NCBI RefSeq assembly: GCF_019397265.1
Contig: NZ_CP068985.1
Coordinates: 4,754,501 to 4,818,500 of the forward strand
Origin: Nonomuraea coxensis DSM 45129
GTDB taxonomy: Bacteria; Actinomycetota; Actinomycetes; Streptosporangiales; Streptosporangiaceae
Length of the DNA stretch: 64,000 bases
Direction: 5' to 3'
Part shown: positions 32,601 through 41,665 of the stretch, piece after piece
Layout: each line of letters opens with the position of its first letter
Numbering within the stretch: position 1 is the first letter of the stretch
Notes under the pieces: model-generated
What the model was told of the DNA's origin: nothing
Databases searched by the model: none
What the model saw: the letters and a program-made list of their open reading frames with translations, nothing else
Program-made: the position numbers and the translations under genes

Positions 32601-34286
32601 ATGCGCATCGGTCATCCCTCGCCCGGCACCCAGCTCGTCCTGTCCGGCGTCACCGCCCGCTACGACGACAAGGTGGTGCTGAACGAGGTCTCGCTCACCG
32701 TCAAGCCCGGCGAGAAGGCCGGCGTGATCGGTGACAACGGCTCCGGCAAGTCCACCCTCCTGCGCCTGCTCTCCGGCCGCCGCCGCCCCGACAACGGCTC
32801 CGTCACCGTCACGGCGCCCGGCGGCATCGGCTACCTGGCCCAGACCCTGGATCTGCCCGCGACCGCCCTGGCCGGGGACGCCATCGACGTCGCGCTGGCC
32901 GACCTGCGCGACCTGGAACGCCGGATCCGGCGGGCCGAACTCGGCCTGAGCGACGCCACACCCGCCGAGCTCGCCCACTACGCCGCCCTGGTCGCGCGGT
33001 TCGAGGCCCGCGAGGGATACCGGGCCGACACCCGGGTCGAGATCGCACTGGCCGCCCTCGGCCTGCCCGGCCTCGACCGTGACCTTCCGCTGGACCTGCT
33101 GTCGGGCGGGCAGCGGGCCAGGCTCGCGCTCGCCGCGACCCTGGCCGCCGCGCCCGAGGTGCTGCTCCTGGACGAGCCCACCAACGACCTCGACGACCAG
33201 GCCGTCGCCTGGCTGGAGAACCACCTGCGCGCCTTCAGCGGCACCCTCGTCGTCGTCACCCACGACCGGCTCTTCCTGGAGCGGGTCACCTCCACCGTCG
33301 TGGAGGTGGACCACGATCTGCGCACCGTGCGCCGTCACGGCGACGGCTATCGCGGGTTCCTCGCGGCCAAGGCGGCGGCGAGGGCTCGCTGGGCCCGGGA
33401 GCACGAGGAATGGCGCACCGAGGTCACGCGCCAGGAGGAACTGGCCGAATCCCAGGCGAGACGGCTGGCCGCCATCCCGCGCAAGGCGCCGGCCGCCTTC
33501 AGCGGCGCGGGCGCCTTCCGCGCCCGATCGCGGGCGCACGGGGCGATGAGCAGGGTCCGCGGCGCCAGGGAACGGCTGCGCAGGCTCCACCTGCACCCTG
33601 TTCCGCCGCCTCCGCAGCCCTTGCGGTTCAGCGCCCCCCTCGCCACCACCGGCGCCGGCGACCTCCTCGTGGAGCTGACGGACGTGCGGGTCGGCGAGCG
33701 CCTGCACCTCGAGTCACTGCGCCTGAGGCCAGGAGCGCGTCTCCTGGTCACCGGCCCGAACGGAGCCGGCAAGACCACGCTCCTCCGGGTTCTCGCCGGC
33801 GAGCTCGCCCCCGACAGCGGCACGGTCCGCGGCGTCCCCCGCGTCGGTCATCTGCGTCAGCACGGCGGCCTGACGTACGAAGGAGGCACGCTCCTGGAGG
33901 CGTTCGCGGCGGGCCGCCCCGGAGATCCGGCCGAACACGCCGACGCGCTGCTCGCGCTGGGGCTCTTCCGCGCCGCCCAGCTCGCCTCGCCGGTCGATGC
34001 CCTCTCCCCCGGCCTGCGCCGCCGGCTGGAACTGGCCCGCATGGTCAGCGAACCGGCCGACCTGCTGCTCCTGGACGAACCCACCAACCACCTGTCCCCT
34101 GACCTGATGGACGACCTGGAGGACGCTCTGGCCGCCTACGAGGGCGCGCTCGTCATCGTCACCCACGACCGGCGTATACGGGCCGGGTTCGCCGGCTCCC
34201 GCCTGGAGCTCAGGGCGGGCAGGGCGGAGCGGCCCGGTCGTCGGCCTCGCCCAGCTGCTCTTCCAGCCGCTCCAGCCCGCCCTTGA
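32601..34286 (+). CDS. ABC-F ribosomal protection-type ATPase
   Basis: 561 residues from ATG 32601 (CAGGAGG at 32586-32592). It has two ATPase domains and no membrane segments: Walker A GDNGSGKST and GPNGAGKTT, signatures LSGGQRARLALA and LSPGLRRRLELA, Walker B VLLLDEPTNDLDD and LLLLDEPTNHLSP. The linker between them is long and basic (RARWAREHEEWRTEVTRQEE), as in ABC-F proteins that enter the ribosomal E site and displace macrolides, lincosamides or streptogramins. It lies downstream of the SDR gene under the double operator. The last 20 residues run into the convergent TPR-like gene, with a 77-bp overlap. Confidence 0.9.
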   Translation: MRIGHPSPGTQLVLSGVTARYDDKVVLNEVSLTVKPGEKAGVIGDNGSGKSTLLRLLSGRRRPDNGSVTVTAPGGIGYLAQTLDLPATALAGDAIDVALADLRDLERRIRRAELGLSDATPAELAHYAALVARFEAREGYRADTRVEIALAALGLPGLDRDLPLDLLSGGQRARLALAATLAAAPEVLLLDEPTNDLDDQAVAWLENHLRAFSGTLVVVTHDRLFLERVTSTVVEVDHDLRTVRRHGDGYRGFLAAKAAARARWAREHEEWRTEVTRQEELAESQARRLAAIPRKAPAAFSGAGAFRARSRAHGAMSRVRGARERLRRLHLHPVPPPPQPLRFSAPLATTGAGDLLVELTDVRVGERLHLESLRLRPGARLLVTGPNGAGKTTLLRVLAGELAPDSGTVRGVPRVGHLRQHGGLTYEGGTLLEAFAAGRPGDPAEHADALLALGLFRAAQLASPVDALSPGLRRRLELARMVSEPADLLLLDEPTNHLSPDLMDDLEDALAAYEGALVIVTHDRRIRAGFAGSRLELRAGRAERPGRRPRPAALPAAPARP

Positions 34287-34701
34287 TGAGCCGCCCGTAG
34301 TCGTCGTCGCCGAGCCCGCCGATCGTGGCCCGCGCCTGCCGCAGGTGCTCACGGGCGGGTCCGAGATCGCCGAGCTTGCGATAGCACTCGCTCAGGTTGA
34401 GGTGCAGCGACGGGTACAGGCCGCCCACCGAGAGCGCCACCCCGGCCTCCGCCAGGCGCTCGTCCGTGATCCGGCCGACGGCGGCGAGCGCCCGCAGGTC
34501 CCACACGAGCTCCTCGTGCACGTCGTCCTGCACGTCGGCCATGGCGTGGGCCAGGACGCAGATGTGCAGCGGATCGCCCTCCTCGCCGCCGATGTCCTCC
34601 CAGACCTGCGCGAACAGCTCACGAGCGGCTTCGCGCTGACCTCGGTGGTGATGCAGCTCCACCCCCTGGCCGATCCGGAGTACGGTCGGATCAGTGATCA
34701 T
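34210..34701 (-). CDS. TPR-like repeat protein
   Basis: 163 residues from ATG 34701, preceded by AAGGAG. It is helical throughout, with tetratricopeptide-style pairs: GQREAARELFAQVWEDIG, YPSLHLNLSECYRKLGD and AREHLRQARATIGGLGDD. The first 20 residues read TVLRIGQGVELHHHRGQREA, as in small tetratricopeptide proteins of actinomycetes. No enzyme motif is visible. Probably a protein-protein interaction module of unknown role. Its 3' end overlaps the ABC-F gene on the other strand. Confidence 0.75.
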   Translation of the reverse strand: MITDPTVLRIGQGVELHHHRGQREAARELFAQVWEDIGGEEGDPLHICVLAHAMADVQDDVHEELVWDLRALAAVGRITDERLAEAGVALSVGGLYPSLHLNLSECYRKLGDLGPAREHLRQARATIGGLGDDDYGRLIKGGLERLEEQLGEADDRAAPPCPP

Positions 34702-34739
34702 CAGCGGCTCCTTTGCCGGCACGGCAACAGGGAGCCAGC

Positions 34740-34850
34740 CTACGCGGCGATCACCGAGGGCCGCCGCGCCAATCGGGCGAGGTCCGGCCCCGGCACCTCC
34801 AGGGCCATGTGGGCGGTGTTGTCCGGGCAGGCGAAGAAGCCGACGCCGGC
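34740..34850 (-). pseudogene. Short C-terminal gene fragment beside a Tn3 remnant
   Basis: About 36 codons ending in a TGA at 34740 read GVGFFACPDNTAHMALEV and LARLARRPSVIAA with good third-position bias. The family is not recognised. Upstream, the frame passes into the antisense of the Tn3 transposase remnant, so the gene appears cut at about 34855. It precedes the TPR-like gene on the same strand. Confidence 0.4.
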
Positions 34851-34871
34851 CCGGGCGAGCCACTGGCCGGC

Positions 34872-35033
34872 AACGACCCCGAAGATCAGGAGAAACCGAT
34901 CAAGTTCAACCCCCGGCTGGCCAACCTGGTCGTCTTCCACAACGCCCTCGACATCTCCGACATCGTGCGGCAGCCGGCCGCCGAGGGCTGGCAGATCACC
35001 GCCGACCAGCTCGGCCAGATCGCTTCACACTGA
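34872..35033 (+). pseudogene. Tn3-family transposase (TnpA) remnant
   Basis: 54 codons to a TGA at 35031-35033 read NDPEDQEKPIKFNPRLANLV, VFHNALDISDIVRQ and GWQITADQLGQI. This is the C-terminal part of Tn3-family TnpA, where the family normally continues to the SPYLTEH and RFG stretch. Here it ends in ASH and a stop. No terminal inverted repeat or resolvase is nearby. It overlaps the end of the USP gene on the opposite strand by nine bases. Confidence 0.78.
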
Positions 35034-35897
35034 TTCTTCGTGAGGCCGGGGTACGACCATGACAGGCCGCTGGGCGTGGTGCAAGGTGGCCATCGCGACG
35101 CTGCCGGTAAGGATTTCCCGGGCCGCTGAGCGTCCTCGTGATCCGACGACCAGCGCGGCCGCACTCCGGCTGCGGGCGCACGCGCCGAGTTCCTGGGCCA
35201 CGGCGCGTCCGTGCGGGCCGTGCCCGCCGGCGACCTCCATCCGCTCCACCGTGCCGCCCTGGGCCGGTGGCCGGCCGTCGGCAGGTGATGCGGTTTCCGG
35301 GCCGTCCACGCATACGGTGATCAGATCCCGTCCCGGAAACAGCCGCGTCGCCGCCGCGCGGGCCGCTTCGGCTCCGGGTGAGCCGTCCCAGCCGATGAGC
35401 ACCGGTCCGCCGGCCAGCGCCGCCTGCTCGGTGGTCAGCAGAGGGTGCGGCACGACCAGGACGGGGCGGGGCGTGTAGTGCACGACCATGTCCGAGACGC
35501 TGCCCAGGACGGCGTGGGCGCCGCCGAGGCCCCGAGAGCCGACGATGACCAGATCAGCGTCCAGGTCCTGGGCGAGTTGAGCGAAGCACAGCCCTTCGCC
35601 GCCGTAGGTGCGCCGCACCAGCGGCTCGGCGTTCCATCCGGCGGTGCGCGCGAGCCTGGCGCCTCGCTCGGCGAGCCGGCGGGCGTCGGCTTCGCCCTCG
35701 CGTTCGATCGCCTCGATGAAGGAGTTGATGTCGGCGATGCCTGTCCACAGCCGGCGGCGCAGGCTCTCGCTGGCGAACGGCGGGGTCCACAGGTGGGTGA
35801 TCCACACGTGGGCTTGCGGGAACAGCGCCGCACCGGCGTCGATCGCCACGGCGGACGCGGGGGATCCGTCATAGCCCACGATCACGTCGATCGTCAT
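35025..35897 (-). CDS. Universal stress protein, two tandem USP domains
   Basis: 290 residues from the ATG that lies 6 bases after AGGAGG (an ATG directly before it is an alternative). Domain one begins VIVGYDGSPASAVAID and ends VIVGSRGLGGAHAVLGSVSD. Domain two begins VLIGWDGSPGAEAARA and ends VVGSRGRSAAREILTGSVA. Both carry the G-2x-G-9x-G-S/T ATP-binding pattern of UspA-type proteins. Such tandem USPs accompany hypoxia/dormancy and ion homeostasis genes in actinobacteria, and here it faces a KhtT/KhtU-like antiporter operon and a P-type ATPase. Confidence 0.92.
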   Translation of the reverse strand: MTIDVIVGYDGSPASAVAIDAGAALFPQAHVWITHLWTPPFASESLRRRLWTGIADINSFIEAIEREGEADARRLAERGARLARTAGWNAEPLVRRTYGGEGLCFAQLAQDLDADLVIVGSRGLGGAHAVLGSVSDMVVHYTPRPVLVVPHPLLTTEQAALAGGPVLIGWDGSPGAEAARAAATRLFPGRDLITVCVDGPETASPADGRPPAQGGTVERMEVAGGHGPHGRAVAQELGACARSRSAAALVVGSRGRSAAREILTGSVAMATLHHAQRPVMVVPRPHEESV

Positions 35898-36150
35898 CAT
35901 GTACCTCCTTGGCAGCGTCATCGGGGAGCGCCGGACCGGGACGGGCCCGCAGCGGATCGACCGCACTCGCTTCGCCGTCAGCCTCGCCTGCGCCGGCCGG
36001 CCGCAAACGGAGGCGTTGGTCATGCTTGTGCCTGCCGTTGGTCCTTCGCGGTTCTCGGGCCGGTCGGCCGCAGTGCGCTCACTCTAATGACACGGTTGCC
36101 GGACGATGACGTTCCCTCGGGGAGTTCCTGCCTGCCCGGATGATGGGCGC

Positions 36151-36630
36151 ATGGATGTGAACGAGGTGCTGTTGCCGGGGGTCGGCCTGCGGTATGAGTT
36201 CACCACGCAGGCGGGAGAGCGGATCGGGGTGGTGGCCCAGCGTACGGGCGACTTCGAGGTGGTCGGCTATCTCGCCGACGATCGGGACGAGGGCAGGCCG
36301 CTGTTCCGGCTGAATGAGGAGGAGGCCGAGGCGCTGGCCCAGATCCTGGGCGCGCCGCGGATCGCCGAGCGGTTCGCCGACCTCACCCGGGAGGTTCCCG
36401 GGCTGAGTTCTGAGCCGGTGAAGGTGGCTCCGGGCTCGCCGTACGCGGATCGCCCGCTGGGGCACACGCGGGCGCGCACCTGTACCGGCGCCTCGGTGGT
36501 GGCGATCGTGCGCGGCGCCGACGTGATCGCCTCCCCCGGTCCCGAGCAGGTGTTGCGGGCCGCCGACGTGCTGGTGGTGGTGGGCACGCGGGAGGGCATC
36601 GACGGCGTCAAGCGGATCCTGCGGGGCTGA
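36151..36630 (+). CDS. TrkA-C domain regulatory subunit of a cation/proton antiporter (KhtT-like)
   Basis: 159 residues from ATG 36151. The N-terminal part (VNEVLLPGVGLRYEFTTQAG, then IGVVAQRTGDFEVV) is typical of KhtT-type subunits. The C-terminal TrkA-C (RCK_C) domain reads TGASVVAIVRGADVIASPGP and VLVVVGTREGIDGVKRIL. It is soluble and binds nucleotides or cations to gate its membrane partner. It lies 4 bases before the antiporter gene, so the two form a KhtTU-like unit for K+ or monovalent cation efflux against protons. Confidence 0.9.
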   Translation: MDVNEVLLPGVGLRYEFTTQAGERIGVVAQRTGDFEVVGYLADDRDEGRPLFRLNEEEAEALAQILGAPRIAERFADLTREVPGLSSEPVKVAPGSPYADRPLGHTRARTCTGASVVAIVRGADVIASPGPEQVLRAADVLVVVGTREGIDGVKRILRG

Positions 36631-36634
36631 AAGC

Positions 36635-37801
36635 GTGCACGTCTCGGTCGCGTTGCTGCTGGAGCTGGGTCTCATCCTGGCCGTCCTCGGCATCGTGGGG
36701 TCCCTGGCGCGGCGGGTGGCTCTGTCGCCGATCCCGCTCTACCTGCTGGCCGGTCTGTCGCTCGGAGAGGGCGGCGTGCTGCCGATCCCGGCGGCCGGTC
36801 AGTTCGTGCAGATCGGGGCCTCCATCGGGATCGTGCTGCTGCTCCTGGCACTGGGCCTGGAGTTCTCCCTTGCCGAGTTCACCGCGAGCATGCGTCATCA
36901 TCTGCCGTCGGCAGGTGTAGATCTGCTGGTCAACGCCGTTCCCGGCGCTGTGGCGGGCCGGCTGCTCGGCCTCGACGGCGTCGGCGTGCTGGCGCTGGCC
37001 GGTGTCACCTACATCTCCTCCTCGGGGATCATCGCCCGGCTGCTGAGCGACCTGCGGCGGCTGGGCAACCGGGAGACGCCGTCGGTGCTGTCGGTGCTGG
37101 TGCTGGAGGACTTCGCGATGGCGGCCTACCTGCCGGTGCTGGCCGTGCTGGCCGCCGGCCGCGCCTGGTGGCAGGCCATCGTGGGGGCGCTGGTCGCGGT
37201 CGGCGCGGTGCTGGCCGCCTTCGCCCTCGCCGCCCGCTGGGGGCACCACCTGGGCCGGATCGTGGCGCACCCGGACAACGAGCAGCTCATGCTGCGCATG
37301 CTCGGCCTGACGATGATCGTGGCGGCGCTGGCCGAGTACGTCCACGCCTCGGCGGCGGTGGGCGCCTTCCTGGTCGGCCTCACCTTGACCGGCCGGACCG
37401 CCGATCGCGCGCGTGCGGTCATCGCGCCACTGCGTGATCTGTTCGCCGCGGTCTTCTTCATCGCGATCGGCCTGTCAGTGGCTCCCGTCATGCTGGTGCC
37501 GGTGCTGCCGGCCGCGCTGGCACTGGCCGCGGTGACCGCGCTGACCAAGATGTTCACCGGCCGGTACGCGGCCTCCCGCGACGGGGTGGGCCGCCGCGGC
37601 CGGGCGCGAGCGGGCGCCGCGCTGATCGCCCGCGGAGAGTTCTCCATCGTCATCGTCGGCCTGGCCGGCGCGCGGCTTCCCGTCCTGGCGCCACTGGTGA
37701 CGGCCTACGTTTTCGCGCTGGCCGTCGTCGGGCCGCTGATCGCACGCTTCACCGCTGCCCGGCCCCGAACGCGACCTTTTGACCAGCCGCATGGGACGTA
37801 G
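36635..37801 (+). CDS. Cation/proton antiporter, CPA2 (KhtU/KefB-like)
   Basis: 388 residues from GTG 36635, with about eleven or twelve membrane helices. The family signs are LLLALGLEFSLAEF near residue 70, TYISSSGIIARLL near 127, and VLEDFAMAAYLPVL near 155. The paired regulatory subunit is encoded just upstream. There is no C-terminal RCK domain, consistent with regulation by the separate TrkA-C protein. It exports K+ or Na+ for protons. The next gene, a P-type ATPase, starts 40 bases downstream. Confidence 0.92.
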   Translation: MHVSVALLLELGLILAVLGIVGSLARRVALSPIPLYLLAGLSLGEGGVLPIPAAGQFVQIGASIGIVLLLLALGLEFSLAEFTASMRHHLPSAGVDLLVNAVPGAVAGRLLGLDGVGVLALAGVTYISSSGIIARLLSDLRRLGNRETPSVLSVLVLEDFAMAAYLPVLAVLAAGRAWWQAIVGALVAVGAVLAAFALAARWGHHLGRIVAHPDNEQLMLRMLGLTMIVAALAEYVHASAAVGAFLVGLTLTGRTADRARAVIAPLRDLFAAVFFIAIGLSVAPVMLVPVLPAALALAAVTALTKMFTGRYAASRDGVGRRGRARAGAALIARGEFSIVIVGLAGARLPVLAPLVTAYVFALAVVGPLIARFTAARPRTRPFDQPHGT

Positions 37802-37841
37802 GCCCCTAGGACGGCGCCGTACCGGGCGGTGGACTGGCCGT

Positions 37842-40583
37842 ATGACGCAGACCGCCGTTTCGGGCTCCGCCGACACCGCCCACCACACGCTGGCCCCGCA
37901 CGAGGTGGTGCTGCTCCTGGAGTCCGATCCGCGGCACGGTCTGAGCGAGGAGGAGGCCGAGCGGCGGCAACAGCAGTACGGACCGAACATGCTGCCGCAG
38001 ACCAAGGGTTCCGGGCTGGTGATGCGCTGGCTGCGCCAGTTCCACCACCCGCTCATCTACATCCTGCTGGCCGCCGGTGCCATCACCGGGCTGCTCGGCG
38101 CATGGGTGGACGCCACCGTCATCTTCGCGGTGGTGGTGGTCAACGCCGTGATCGGATTTCTGCAGGAATCCAAGGCCGAGGCCGCGCTGGAAGGGCTGCG
38201 GTCGATGATCCATACCCAGGCCCGGACGGTGCGCGGCGGGCAGGTCCGGCAGGTGCCGTCAGAAGAGCTCGTGCCGGGCGATCTGGTGCTGGTCGAGGCC
38301 GGCGACAAGGTGCCCGCCGACCTGCGGCTGGTGCGGCTGGCCGAGCTGCGGGCCGATGAGTCGGCGCTGACCGGCGAATCGGTCCCGGTGGTCAAGGATG
38401 AGACGGTGCTGCCGCACGACACGCCGGTGGCCGACCGCCGCAACATGCTCTACTCCGCCACGATGGTTACCTCCGGAACGGGGGCGGGTGTCGTCGTGGC
38501 CACCGGTACCGCCACCGAGCTGGGCGAGATCCACCGGCTCGTCGGTACGGCCGAGACGCTGGCCACGCCCTTGACGCGCAAACTGGCCAGGTTCAGCCAG
38601 ATCCTCACCGTGGGCATCCTGGCACTGGCCGCGGTCACCTTCGCCGTGGGGACGGCCCGCGGCGAACCGATGGTGGAGATGTTCACCGCCGCGGTGGCCC
38701 TGGCCGTCGGCGCGATCCCCGAGGGACTGCCGGCCGCGGTCACCATCACGCTGGCCATCGGGGTGGCGCGGATGGCGCGGCGCCGGGCGGTGGTGCGGCG
38801 CCTGCCGGCGGTGGAGACGCTCGGCAGCACCACCGTGGTGTGCACCGACAAGACCGGGACGCTGACCGAGAACCAGATGACGGTGCGGGCCATCTGGACC
38901 CCGGCCGGCACGGTGGAGGTGACCGGCTCGGGCTACACGCCCGACGGCGAACTGCTGGATGCAACCGGTGACCGGGCTGCTCCGGACGCCAACACGGCGC
39001 TGTACTGGACGCTGCTGGCCGGAGCGCTCTGCAACGACACGGTGCTCACCAGCAAGGCCCAGCACTGGTCGCTGGTGGGCGACCCCACCGAGGCCGCGAT
39101 GGCCGTCGTGGCCGTCAAGACCGGGCTCGACCCGGCAGAAGCCGCCTCCTCCCATCCGCGCCTGGCGGAGATCCCCTTCAGCTCCGAACGCCGCTACATG
39201 GCCACCCTGCACCGGCTGCCCGACGGCGGGCACGTGGTGTTGGCCAAGGGCGCGGTGGAGCGCGTTCTCGACCTGTGCGCCGGGCAGATGCGGGCCGGCG
39301 GCGAGGTCGCCCCTCTGGACCCCGCCGCCGTCCTGGCTGCCGCCGAGGAACTGGCCGGCCGCGGGCTGCGGGTCCTGGCCACCGCCATGGCCCGCCTGCC
39401 CGCCCAGCACGCTGAACCGGCCGCCTTCGAACCCGGGTCGCTACCGGGCACGCTGGTGCTGACCGGGTTGCAGGCCATGCTCGACCCGCCCCGACCCGCC
39501 GCCGCCAGTGCCGTGCAGGCGTGCCACGACGCCGGCATCGCGGTCAAGATGATCACTGGGGACCACGCCGCCACCGCCGCCGCCATCGGCCGCCAGATCG
39601 GCCTGCTGCCCGACGGCGAGCCCGGCGGCGGGAAACCCGGAGGCCGCGTGCTGACCGGCGCCGACTTGGCCGCGCTGCCGGATGAGGAGTATCCGCAGGC
39701 GGTGGAGAAGGCCACGGTGCTGGCCCGGGTGTCGCCGGAGCAGAAGCTGCGCCTGGTCGAGGCGCTGCAGGCCCGCGACCACGTGGTCGCCATGACCGGC
39801 GACGGGGTCAACGACGCCCCCGCGCTGCGCCGCGCCGACATTGGCATCGCCATGGGCCGTGGCGGCACCGAGGTCGCCAAGGACGCCGCTGACATGGTGC
39901 TCACCGACGACGATTTCGCCACCATCGAGGCCGCTGCCGAAGAGGGCCGCGGCGTGTTCGACAATCTCACCAAGTTCATCGTCTGGACCCTGCCCACCAA
40001 CATCGGCGAGGGCCTGGTCATCCTGGTGGCCATCCTGCTCGGGCTGACGCTGCCGATCCTGCCGGTGCAGATCCTGTGGATCAACATGACCACCGCCGTC
40101 GCGCTCGGCCTCATGCTCACCTTCGAACCCAAAGAGGCCGGCATCATGCGCCGCCCGCCCCGCGATCCCCACCGGCCGCTGCTCACCGGCGCGCTGATGT
40201 TCCGGATCCTGCTGGTGTCCGCGCTGCTGCTCGCCGGCACCTGGTGGCTGTTCGAATGGGAGCTGGCGGCCGGGGCCGGCGAGGCCGAGGCGCGCACGGC
40301 GGCGGTCAACTTGTTCGTCGCGGTCGAGCTGGTCTACCTGTTCAGCTGCCGCTCGCTGACCCGCTCGATGTGGCGGATCGGGCCCTTCACCAACCGGTGG
40401 CTGCTGGCCGGTGTGGGCGTGCAGATCCTCGCCCAGCTGGCCATCACTTACCTGCCCGCCATGAACCAGGTGTTCCAGACCGCGCCGATCCCGGTGGGGA
40501 CCTGGCTGCGCATCGGCGCGCTCGCTGCGGTCGCCGCGGCCGTCGTCGCCCTCGACAAGCGGCTACGCCACCGGATCATGTGA
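37842..40583 (+). CDS. Cation-transporting P-type ATPase, P2 (PacL/SERCA-like)
   Basis: 913 residues from ATG 37842. In order: an N-terminal cation-ATPase domain (HGLSEEEAERRQQQYGPN), TGES (about 178) in the actuator domain, PEGLPAAVTITLAIGVARMA in helix 4, the phosphorylation site DKTGTLT (about 336), GDGVNDAPAL (about 652), and a six-helix C-terminal domain. This is the P2 arrangement of Ca2+, Na+ or K+ pumps. The exact ion is not clear. Co-oriented with the KhtT/KhtU genes and followed by a decayed USP gene, it belongs to an ion/stress cluster. Confidence 0.95.
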   Translation: MTQTAVSGSADTAHHTLAPHEVVLLLESDPRHGLSEEEAERRQQQYGPNMLPQTKGSGLVMRWLRQFHHPLIYILLAAGAITGLLGAWVDATVIFAVVVVNAVIGFLQESKAEAALEGLRSMIHTQARTVRGGQVRQVPSEELVPGDLVLVEAGDKVPADLRLVRLAELRADESALTGESVPVVKDETVLPHDTPVADRRNMLYSATMVTSGTGAGVVVATGTATELGEIHRLVGTAETLATPLTRKLARFSQILTVGILALAAVTFAVGTARGEPMVEMFTAAVALAVGAIPEGLPAAVTITLAIGVARMARRRAVVRRLPAVETLGSTTVVCTDKTGTLTENQMTVRAIWTPAGTVEVTGSGYTPDGELLDATGDRAAPDANTALYWTLLAGALCNDTVLTSKAQHWSLVGDPTEAAMAVVAVKTGLDPAEAASSHPRLAEIPFSSERRYMATLHRLPDGGHVVLAKGAVERVLDLCAGQMRAGGEVAPLDPAAVLAAAEELAGRGLRVLATAMARLPAQHAEPAAFEPGSLPGTLVLTGLQAMLDPPRPAAASAVQACHDAGIAVKMITGDHAATAAAIGRQIGLLPDGEPGGGKPGGRVLTGADLAALPDEEYPQAVEKATVLARVSPEQKLRLVEALQARDHVVAMTGDGVNDAPALRRADIGIAMGRGGTEVAKDAADMVLTDDDFATIEAAAEEGRGVFDNLTKFIVWTLPTNIGEGLVILVAILLGLTLPILPVQILWINMTTAVALGLMLTFEPKEAGIMRRPPRDPHRPLLTGALMFRILLVSALLLAGTWWLFEWELAAGAGEAEARTAAVNLFVAVELVYLFSCRSLTRSMWRIGPFTNRWLLAGVGVQILAQLAITYLPAMNQVFQTAPIPVGTWLRIGALAAVAAAVVALDKRLRHRIM

Positions 40584-40612
40584 TCACCGACCCGGGAAGA
40601 GCGATTTCGGCC

Positions 40613-41080
40613 ATGAAACGCATCATCGTAGGATTCGACGGCTCACACGGGACAGCCGCGGCGCTCGGCTGGGCGCTCAGTGAGGCTCGCCTCCACCACG
40701 CCCACCTCCTGGCCTGGACGGTGCTGCCTGAGCAGACAGCGGCCGCGACCCGCCCGCCCATACGGCCGGGTGATCGTCGCGCTGGACGGCTCGCCGTCCT
40801 CCCGCCTCGCTGTGCGGCTGGCGGCCGAGGAGGTCGCGCTGCGCGGCGCTGAGCTGCACGCCGTGCACGCCGTCCCTGGGATCCGCTGGGTGCCGAACTG
40901 CTCACTCGCGATGCCGACGACCTTGCGGCCTGGGGGAGCGCCTCCTGGCCGGAGAGCCGGCCGAGCCGCAGGTCCAGGCCCAGCCCGCCGAAGTGCTGAC
41001 CCGGCTCGGCACGCAGGCCGACCCGCTCGTCATGGGCCGCCGCGGTCACACGGCGAGGTCTCTCAGGTGGGCAGGCCACT
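40613..41080 (+). pseudogene. Universal stress protein gene, several frameshifts
   Basis: From ATG 40613, MKRIIVGFDGSHGTAAALGW is a normal USP start. After TVLPEQTAA the sense passes to another frame, which reads YGRVIVALDGSPSSRLAVRL and ALRGAELHAVHAVPG. It then passes to a third frame, LLAGEPAEPQVQ, EVLTRLGTQADPLVMGRRGH. The family text thus needs at least two frame changes, and the final part past about 41060 is lost. The gene is a decayed copy of the USP type at 35025. Confidence 0.75.
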
Positions 41081-41131
41081 GCCCCTTTCTCCCGTCCTTG
41101 GTCTGCCCCCTTTCACGACGGCTCCGGTGTT

Positions 41132-41665
41132 TCACGACAACGCGGTGATGGCGGCGACCCAGGGGTTGGCGATGCGCGCGTAGTCCTCGGTGTTCAGGGC
41201 GATCGAGCGGTCCAGCCGGGCGGCGTTGAAGTACAGCCGCGGCGAGTCCAGCAGCTTCGGGTCGACGACGAGCTCAAGCCGGGGTTCGTAGCTGAAGGGC
41301 AGCACGGTGCCGCTCGCGCTGCCGGCCAGTTCCTCAGCCTTGGCCCGGTCCGCGAAGGCCACGTAGGTGCCCCCCAGCAGGTTCTTGACCGCCTGCAGAT
41401 CCAGGCGGGCGTCGCCGGGCACGACGGCGAGCACGTAACGGGTCCGCTTCTTGCCGATCTTGACCATCACGATCAGGCATTTGGCGGCCTGCTCGACCGG
41501 ATGCCCCCGGAGGGCGCTGACCAGCTCGGTACGCCCTTCCGGCAGATGGTCGAGCAACTCGTACCGCGCGCCGGCGGCGTCGAGGTCGGCTATCAGCCGC
41601 TCGTACCGGCCTGCCGTCCGCATGCTCCCGGGCTCCGCGACCGCCTCGTCCAGCTCACCATTCAC
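41132..41665 (-). CDS. YbaK/aminoacyl-tRNA deacylase-domain protein
   Basis: 177 residues. YELLDHLPEGRTELVSALRG is the conserved HxxxxT-like entry of the YbaK/ProX fold. EQAAKCLIVMVKIGKKRTRYVLAVVPGD carries the conserved Lys, and TVLPFSYEPRLELVVDPKLL is the late motif. These proteins hydrolyse mischarged aminoacyl-tRNAs such as Ala- or Cys-tRNA(Pro). Its start overlaps the end of the upstream arsR-type gene by 11 bp, so both are co-translated. Confidence 0.88.
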   Translation of the reverse strand: MNGELDEAVAEPGSMRTAGRYERLIADLDAAGARYELLDHLPEGRTELVSALRGHPVEQAAKCLIVMVKIGKKRTRYVLAVVPGDARLDLQAVKNLLGGTYVAFADRAKAEELAGSASGTVLPFSYEPRLELVVDPKLLDSPRLYFNAARLDRSIALNTEDYARIANPWVAAITALS

